DNA of 11,440 nt from NCBI GenBank assembly GCA_964554475.1, contig CAZKOT010000037.1:1-11440 (forward strand), written 5' to 3'. Position numbers and translations under genes: made by a program. This DNA comes from CAJKWP01 sp964554475 (GTDB lineage: Bacteria; Bacillota; Clostridia; Christensenellales; UBA1242). The notes beneath the pieces were generated by a model that saw nothing but the letters and a program-made list of their open reading frames with translations, ran no database searches and was not told the origin of the DNA. Every line of letters starts with the position of its first letter. Positions within the stretch are counted from its first letter, which is position 1. Of the stretch, positions 6,956 to 11,440 are shown piece after piece.

Positions 6956-7393
6956 ATGATTAGTAAAAATATTTTAGGGAAAGTTTTTGTTGCGTTGGCT
7001 TTTTTGGTAGCAGCAGTTTTTTGGTTACTTTCTTATGTTATGCCAGAAACTTTTGGTTGGTTTAATGGATACTGGGCAGTTGTTATTGCTTCTGGTTCGC
7101 TTGCTCTTTTCTTTTTTCTAAAAGCGTTTTTAGGAAAAGATGTTGTTGCAAAAAAATTTAAAATAATAATGGGAAGTTGCTTTGCTTTAATTTGTGTGGG
7201 TGCAATTGCACTTCAATTTGCTTTTCCGACGCAGTGGTATATTCCTATTATTGCTGTTGTTGTTATGTTTGGGATTTTAGTAGGTATTATTGTTACAGGT
7301 GGAAAACAATGGGACCAAGGCGACAATAAAAATGTTGGATACAAAAATTATCACCAAAGAAAAGCTGAAGAAGAAAAAAATGAAAAGAAATAA
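6956..7393 (+). CDS. Four-span membrane protein with a charged C-terminal tail, unrecognised
   Basis: I do not recognise this 145-residue protein. Four hydrophobic spans are visible at about residues 5-28, 36-59, 69-92 and 95-117. A polar tail follows, starting GGKQWDQGDNKNVGYKNY and ending in a Lys/Glu-rich stretch (KAEEEKNEKK). Basic residues before span 1, after span 2 and after span 4 put both ends in the cytoplasm. The start is supported by AGGGGA (6940-6945), 10 bases before the ATG. It is the last gene before the intrinsic terminator, so it closes the SPFH-led unit. No catalytic or transporter motif is visible. The position suggests a membrane partner or scaffold for the YdjI/YdjG-like proteins, which is inference. 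Confidence 0.85.
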   Translation: MISKNILGKVFVALAFLVAAVFWLLSYVMPETFGWFNGYWAVVIASGSLALFFFLKAFLGKDVVAKKFKIIMGSCFALICVGAIALQFAFPTQWYIPIIAVVVMFGILVGIIVTGGKQWDQGDNKNVGYKNYHQRKAEEEKNEKK

Positions 7394-7410
7394 TTTTTAA
7401 ATTTATTTAA

Positions 7411-7450
7411 TCTCATTATAAATTGAAAAATTTATAATGAGGTTTTTTTT
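7411..7450 (+). terminator. Strong intrinsic terminator ending the SPFH-led operon
   Basis: A perfect 13-bp stem (7412-7424 with 7429-7441) closes on a GAAA tetraloop. It is extended by a T-G wobble (7411 with 7442) and followed by eight T (7443-7450). It starts 17 bases after the stop of the four-span protein. This is the clearest terminator in the window and marks the 3' end of the four-gene unit. Confidence 0.92.
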
Positions 7451-7584
7451 ATAAAAAAGTAAAAGAAAAATTAAAAATTGAATTTAATTGTCTTCTTCTT
7501 TTTCTATTAGGGAGATTAAAAATATGTCAAGACATAATATTTTCTTTTAATATACAACACGTTTTCTAATACATATAAGAATAT

Positions 7585-7613
7585 TTGACAAAAAATAGCA
7601 AAAAATTTATATT
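7585..7613 (+). promoter_or_regulatory. Sigma-A-type promoter for the second giant surface-protein gene
   Basis: TTGACA (7585-7590) and TATATT (7608-7613) are separated by exactly 17 bases. The predicted start near 7620 gives an untranslated leader of about 125 bases before the ATG at 7746. It lies after the strong terminator, so the giant gene should be transcribed independently of the SPFH-led unit. Confidence 0.68.
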
Positions 7614-7671
7614 TAATTAGCAAGAGAAGCAATTCATTACTATTTTATTTTTGAATTGGCATAACTAATTA
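7614..7671 (+). promoter_or_regulatory. Nested inverted repeat at the transcription start of the giant gene
   Basis: The outer arms TAATTAG (7614-7620) and CTAATTA (7665-7671) are perfectly complementary. The inner arms GCAATTC (7629-7635) and GAATTG-GC (7653-7660) pair with one bulged base. The outer left arm touches the -10 box, so the element may act as a DNA operator or, in part, as a leader hairpin. It could also be chance in AT-rich DNA. Confidence 0.3.
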
Positions 7672-7745
7672 CGAGAATAGGTCTAGATTGTCTCACCACT
7701 ATATTTCTTCAATGTGTAAAATGTTTAAGTTTTGGAGAATAAGAT

Positions 7746-10700
7746 ATGTTTAAAATTGCAGTAAATTTTTGGGTTAGAAGTTTGGTGCTAACAATTATTT
7801 CTATTCTTTCTCTTTCTTTGGGAATTTGGTTACTTACGATTTCATTTAATAAAGGAACATATGCCGACATTGATCCTGTGACAGGACTTGAGTTTTCTTT
7901 TGTAGAAAACGGAAATGATGATTACTACTCAATTACTTCATATGGCTCATTCGATGGAACTGATTTAATTATTCCCTCAACTTTTAATGGACTTCCTGTT
8001 AGGGTAATTGAATATATGGCTTTTGATTCCTGTACAAGTTTAACAAGCATAACAATTCCAGATAGTGTAATAAATATCGAATACTATGCTTTTGTTGGTT
8101 GCTTAAATTTGACAAGCGTGACTTTGCCTAATAATTTGACAACAATTAAAGCGAGTGTGTTTTATTATTGCACTAATTTAACAAATATTACAATTCCAAA
8201 TAGTGTGACAACAATTGAAGAATATGCTTTTCAGGATTCAGGTCTTCCCAAAATTGTTATTCCGGAAAGTGTTACTACTATTGGAATGTTTGCATTTGAA
8301 AGATGTTATAATTTAAGTGATGTTGTAATAACAAATAATGTTACAGAAATTGGAATGTATGCTTTTCGTTCAACTAATTCAAATTTAAAAGTAACAGTTT
8401 TTGCAAGTTCACCTGCCATACTTGTTGAAAATGTTTTTGGAACAGGTTCGGGAGAAGCAGGGTTGCAAATTAAAGTTTTTCCCGAAAGAGTGGATGAATT
8501 TCAGTCAAGTTGGAGTCAATATGTAACAAAGATTTCCGCACTTGATTATGACAACCTTAATTATACATATAGTGTTAATGCTGGCGGGGTTAGTATCCCA
8601 GGATACATTGTTGATTATGGTACAATTTCAACTGAAACAGAAATTGAAATTCTTCCGTTTTGGGATAATGGAACAAATGGCACTTTGCCCGTTTATCAAA
8701 TTGCCGCGAGCGGATTTTTTAACAAAGGTATCACTTCGGTTTTTATTCCCGAAAGTGTAAACAAAATAGGTGCCGAAGCATTTGAGAGTTGCGTAAATTT
8801 AACAAGTATAACAATTCCGGAAAATGTTACAAATATTGAAGATTTTACGTTTTCGTGTTGCACAAGTTTAATAAGTATAGTAATTCCAAACAATGTAACA
8901 AATATTGGAGTTTGTGCATTTGAGAATTGTTCAAATTTAACAAGTGCAATAATTCTAAACAGCATAATAAGTATTAGAAGTTATGCTTTTTATCATTGCT
9001 CTGGTTTAACAAGTATAACAATTTCAAACAGTGTAACAGTTATTGAAGAATGGGCATTTGGATATTGTTCAGGTTTAACAGAAATTATTATTTTTGCGAC
9101 TGTTCCGCCTACGCTTTTTAATGTCCTCAGTACCTTTTATTTAACTAACAACTGCCCGATTTACATTCCTTTTGGAACATATTCAACATATACCAATCCC
9201 ACTTTACAACCTCAATGGTCGCAGTTGGCAGGAAGATTATTTACAATACCATCTCAAGGACTTTCTTATGTTTATGACGAAAACGCAGGTGGGGTAGGAC
9301 TGGAAGGATATATTGTTTCTCACACAATTGCCTGCACTGATTTAGATATTGTTATTGCAGAACAATATAATGACGGAATTAATGGACTCTTTCCGGTTTA
9401 TCAAATTGCCACAAATGGTTTCTCCGGTTTAACATCAATAACTTCAATTACAATTCCCGTAAATGTGAAACAAATTGGGACTTCTGCTTTTTACGGAACA
9501 ACCGCTCTCACAACAATTAATTTCAATTCAACTGCAATGAATGATGCTTTTCTTGGAGATGTTATTTTTTCTAATGCGGGCATTTCGGGGGATGGAATTA
9601 CCGTTAATGTCGGAGCAAATGTTACAAAAATTCCTAATTATTTATTTACGGGCGCAAAAATAATAGAAGTCATTTTTGCAGAAGGAAGTCTTTGCGAAAG
9701 TATCGGTATATTTACTTTTGTGTATTGTTCAGATTTGGAAGCAATAAACTTGCCAAATAACCTTTTAAGTATTGGGCAGTATGCATTTGGTCATTGCTCA
9801 AGTTTGATTGGAATTGACATTCCAAACACTGTAACCAGTATCGGACAACTTGCTTTTGTTGATTGCTCGAATTTAATAACATTGTCTTTTGAAGCAAACA
9901 GTGGATTAACAACTATTGACAATTCTACATTCCTGGGTTGTTCAAGTTTACAAACGGTTGTTCTTCCAGACAATTTGCAAGCAATTGGATATAAAGCTTT
10001 TCATGGTTGCTCGGCTTTAACAGAAATTACAATTACCGAAAATGTGACAGCAATTGATTGGGAAGTATTTCACGGATGCACAAGTTTAAGTAAAATTAAT
10101 TTTAATGCTACGACAATGAATGATTTAGCCGAATATAATGATATTTTTAATATAATAGGCGGAGTTGCAATAACAGTAAATTTTGGAGCTAACGTGACAA
10201 AAATTCCATCATGGTTGTTTTACAATTCTAATCTTATAGAAGTAAATTTTGATATAACAAGCGAACTTTTAACAATAGGGGAATATTCTTTTTACAACTG
10301 TTTAACTTTAATTTCAATTGCAATTCCAAATAGTGTGACAAATATTGGTATAAATGCTTTCAGTGAGTGTTCGGGTCTTCAAACCGTGTCGCTGTCAGAA
10401 TTAGAAAGCGGACTTTCAACAATCGGTGCACAAGCTTTTGCAGAATGTGAAAATTTAACTTCAATTATTCTCCCCGACAATCTAACGACAATCGGCGACC
10501 ATGCATTTTATGGTTGTTCAGGTTTAACAACCATCACAATTCCAAATAGTGTTACAAGCATTGGGGTAAACGCTTTTCATGAATGCTATGGTTTAAAATC
10601 GGTTACTTTTGAAACAGGGAGCATATTAACCGAAATAAGTGCTAATGCATTTAACAGTTGCATTGAATTAGATACAATAAATAATTTACCTGATAATCTA

Positions 10701-11440
10701 AATATAATTGGCGTGGCTGCATTTTTTAATTGTTCAAAATTAACAAGTATTAGCATCCCAAATAGTGTTACTGAAATTAGACAAGGTGCATTTGCTGCGA
10801 CAGCTTTGACCTCGGTTTCAATTCCCGCAAGTGTAACAAGTATCGGTTTTGGAGCATTTGCTTGTTCTTCGTTAATATCAATTGATGTTAATGAAAGTAA
10901 TACTGTTTATTCCGATATTGACGGAATTTTGTTTAATGAAGAATTGACAAGCATATTAGCATATCCAGGCGGTTTAACAGGAAATTATTCAATTCCTTCA
11001 AATATCACTAATATTGAACATATGGCTTTTGGTTTGTCAAGTTTATCCCAGATTACTATTCCGGATACTGTTACAAATATTGGAAGCATGGCATTTATCG
11101 AATCTCCAAATTTAATAACTGTAAAAATTTTACGTTCAACTCCGCCAATAATTGTAATTAATGAGGCAGTTTTCAATTCAGCAGAAATAATTTTTGGAGT
11201 GGGAATGTTTATAGGGGAAATAACAATACCCGAAGACTTAAAAATTTTTGTCGCTTTAAATTCCATTGATGATTATCAAATTGCTGACGGCTGGAGTGCC
11301 TATTCGGATAATTTTTTCAGTTTGCAGTATTCGCCTGAAGGACTTTTCTATGAATACAGTGTAAATGCAGGTGGTGAAGGAACCCCGGGATATGTTGTTG
11401 ACTATGGTATTTGCACGGATACAATTATTGAAATTGCTTC
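7746..11440 (+). CDS. Second giant BspA-like LRR surface protein, 5' part (3' end outside window)
   Basis: From ATG 7746 the frame stays open for 1231 codons to the window edge. The N-terminus has KIAVNFWVR, a hydrophobic stretch (residues 12-34) and a possible signal-peptidase site after TYA (residue 40), so the product is exported. The mature protein is modular. Entry caps start near residues 47, 266, 505 and 1199; the last three share an NAGG...GYIV motif. Each is followed by BspA-type (LRR_5) units with LTSITIPxSVTxIGxxAFxxC. Each block ends with an exit segment, often PP followed by a Trp-containing stretch. Five successive 23-residue units are perfect in length at 8733-9077. The segment from 10818 matches the upstream giant gene, so MBG repeats and a membrane anchor may lie beyond the edge. 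GGAGA (7734-7738) supports the start. Role as adhesin or binding protein is inferred. Confidence 0.93.
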   Translation, partial: MFKIAVNFWVRSLVLTIISILSLSLGIWLLTISFNKGTYADIDPVTGLEFSFVENGNDDYYSITSYGSFDGTDLIIPSTFNGLPVRVIEYMAFDSCTSLTSITIPDSVINIEYYAFVGCLNLTSVTLPNNLTTIKASVFYYCTNLTNITIPNSVTTIEEYAFQDSGLPKIVIPESVTTIGMFAFERCYNLSDVVITNNVTEIGMYAFRSTNSNLKVTVFASSPAILVENVFGTGSGEAGLQIKVFPERVDEFQSSWSQYVTKISALDYDNLNYTYSVNAGGVSIPGYIVDYGTISTETEIEILPFWDNGTNGTLPVYQIAASGFFNKGITSVFIPESVNKIGAEAFESCVNLTSITIPENVTNIEDFTFSCCTSLISIVIPNNVTNIGVCAFENCSNLTSAIILNSIISIRSYAFYHCSGLTSITISNSVTVIEEWAFGYCSGLTEIIIFATVPPTLFNVLSTFYLTNNCPIYIPFGTYSTYTNPTLQPQWSQLAGRLFTIPSQGLSYVYDENAGGVGLEGYIVSHTIACTDLDIVIAEQYNDGINGLFPVYQIATNGFSGLTSITSITIPVNVKQIGTSAFYGTTALTTINFNSTAMNDAFLGDVIFSNAGISGDGITVNVGANVTKIPNYLFTGAKIIEVIFAEGSLCESIGIFTFVYCSDLEAINLPNNLLSIGQYAFGHCSSLIGIDIPNTVTSIGQLAFVDCSNLITLSFEANSGLTTIDNSTFLGCSSLQTVVLPDNLQAIGYKAFHGCSALTEITITENVTAIDWEVFHGCTSLSKINFNATTMNDLAEYNDIFNIIGGVAITVNFGANVTKIPSWLFYNSNLIEVNFDITSELLTIGEYSFYNCLTLISIAIPNSVTNIGINAFSECSGLQTVSLSELESGLSTIGAQAFAECENLTSIILPDNLTTIGDHAFYGCSGLTTITIPNSVTSIGVNAFHECYGLKSVTFETGSILTEISANAFNSCIELDTINNLPDNLNIIGVAAFFNCSKLTSISIPNSVTEIRQGAFAATALTSVSIPASVTSIGFGAFACSSLISIDVNESNTVYSDIDGILFNEELTSILAYPGGLTGNYSIPSNITNIEHMAFGLSSLSQITIPDTVTNIGSMAFIESPNLITVKILRSTPPIIVINEAVFNSAEIIFGVGMFIGEITIPEDLKIFVALNSIDDYQIADGWSAYSDNFFSLQYSPEGLFYEYSVNAGGEGTPGYVVDYGICTDTIIEIA
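8733..9077 (+). repeat. Five in-phase 69-bp leucine-rich-repeat units
   Basis: Five consecutive units of exactly 23 codons encode variants of TSITIPxxVTNIxxxAFxxCxxL, without a length change. The fourth unit is the most degenerate (ILNSIISI). Every unit keeps a Cys near position 20. Related units occur elsewhere in the gene, including short near-identical DNA such as CCAAATAGTGTGACAA around 8199 and 10325. Confidence 0.9.

Larger units (their letters stand above)
7451..7745. other. Non-coding leader region before the second giant gene
   Basis: No gene of convincing size lies here. It contains a short inverted repeat ATGTC-AA-GACAT (7524-7535) that overlaps an 8-codon open frame (7524-7550) with a ribosome-site-like AGGGAGA. 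It also has a good promoter (7585-7613), a nested inverted repeat (7614-7671), and the ribosome site GGAGA (7734-7738), 7 bases before the ATG at 7746. No known riboswitch was recognised. Confidence 0.6.

Noticed and set aside
7511..7540. Minus-strand promoter starting from TTGACA in the inverted repeat near 7527-7532
   Set aside because: No good -10 is found at 16-18 bases on that strand and no minus-strand gene lies beyond it.
8542..8760. Plus-strand open frame in another phase inside the second giant gene (similarly 1097-1501 in the first)
   Set aside because: It lies inside the 1231-codon frame and has no ribosome site; the giant frame carries the repeat pattern and export signal.
8696..8965. 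Open frames on the minus strand inside the LRR genes (also 9712-9912, 9791-9973, 10985-11266 and 1090-1281)
   Set aside because: They are mirror images of the regular repeat on the plus strand, have no ribosome sites and overlap a fully open sense frame.

Overview
The window is AT-rich throughout. Five of the six coding regions end inside it, and all five use TAA. Most starts have a recognisable purine-rich ribosome binding site, TGG is used for Trp, and no gene needs TGA read as an amino acid. With the protein families present (BspA-type leucine-rich repeats, MBG/YDG repeats, a YdjI-like SPFH protein), this suggests a low-GC Gram-positive bacterium (Bacillota), probably an uncultured anaerobic or gut lineage. 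That placement is inference. There are no phage, insertion-sequence, CRISPR, tRNA or rRNA signals.

Layout: (1) 1-3891 is the 3' part of a very large surface protein. Leucine-rich repeats are followed by a long stalk of MBG and YDG repeats and a C-terminal membrane anchor. (2) 3892-4151 is a spacer with a degenerate 7-bp repeat tract, a perfect 12-bp hairpin and a good promoter. (3) 4152-7393 holds four co-directional genes: a YdjI-like SPFH/zinc-ribbon protein, a YdjG-like zinc-ribbon membrane protein, a small one-span membrane protein and a four-span membrane protein. They are followed by a clear intrinsic terminator (7411-7450). (4) 7451-7745 is a non-coding leader region with a second good promoter. 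(5) 7746-11440 is the 5' part of a second giant surface protein: a signal segment and then at least three leucine-rich-repeat blocks. It stays open for 1231 codons and runs off the right edge.

The central four genes look like one envelope-associated unit. In Bacillus subtilis, YdjI and YdjG belong to the PspA(YdjF)-YdjG-YdjH-YdjI membrane-stress operon, where the soluble SPFH protein YdjI is brought to the membrane by its membrane partners. Here the SPFH gene comes first. No PspA and no TPM-domain YdjH is visible, and two unrecognised small membrane proteins follow instead. The two flanking giant proteins are paralogues that share a block at about 56% identity, so the stress-like module sits between two related surface-protein genes. 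A functional link between them is not shown by the sequence.
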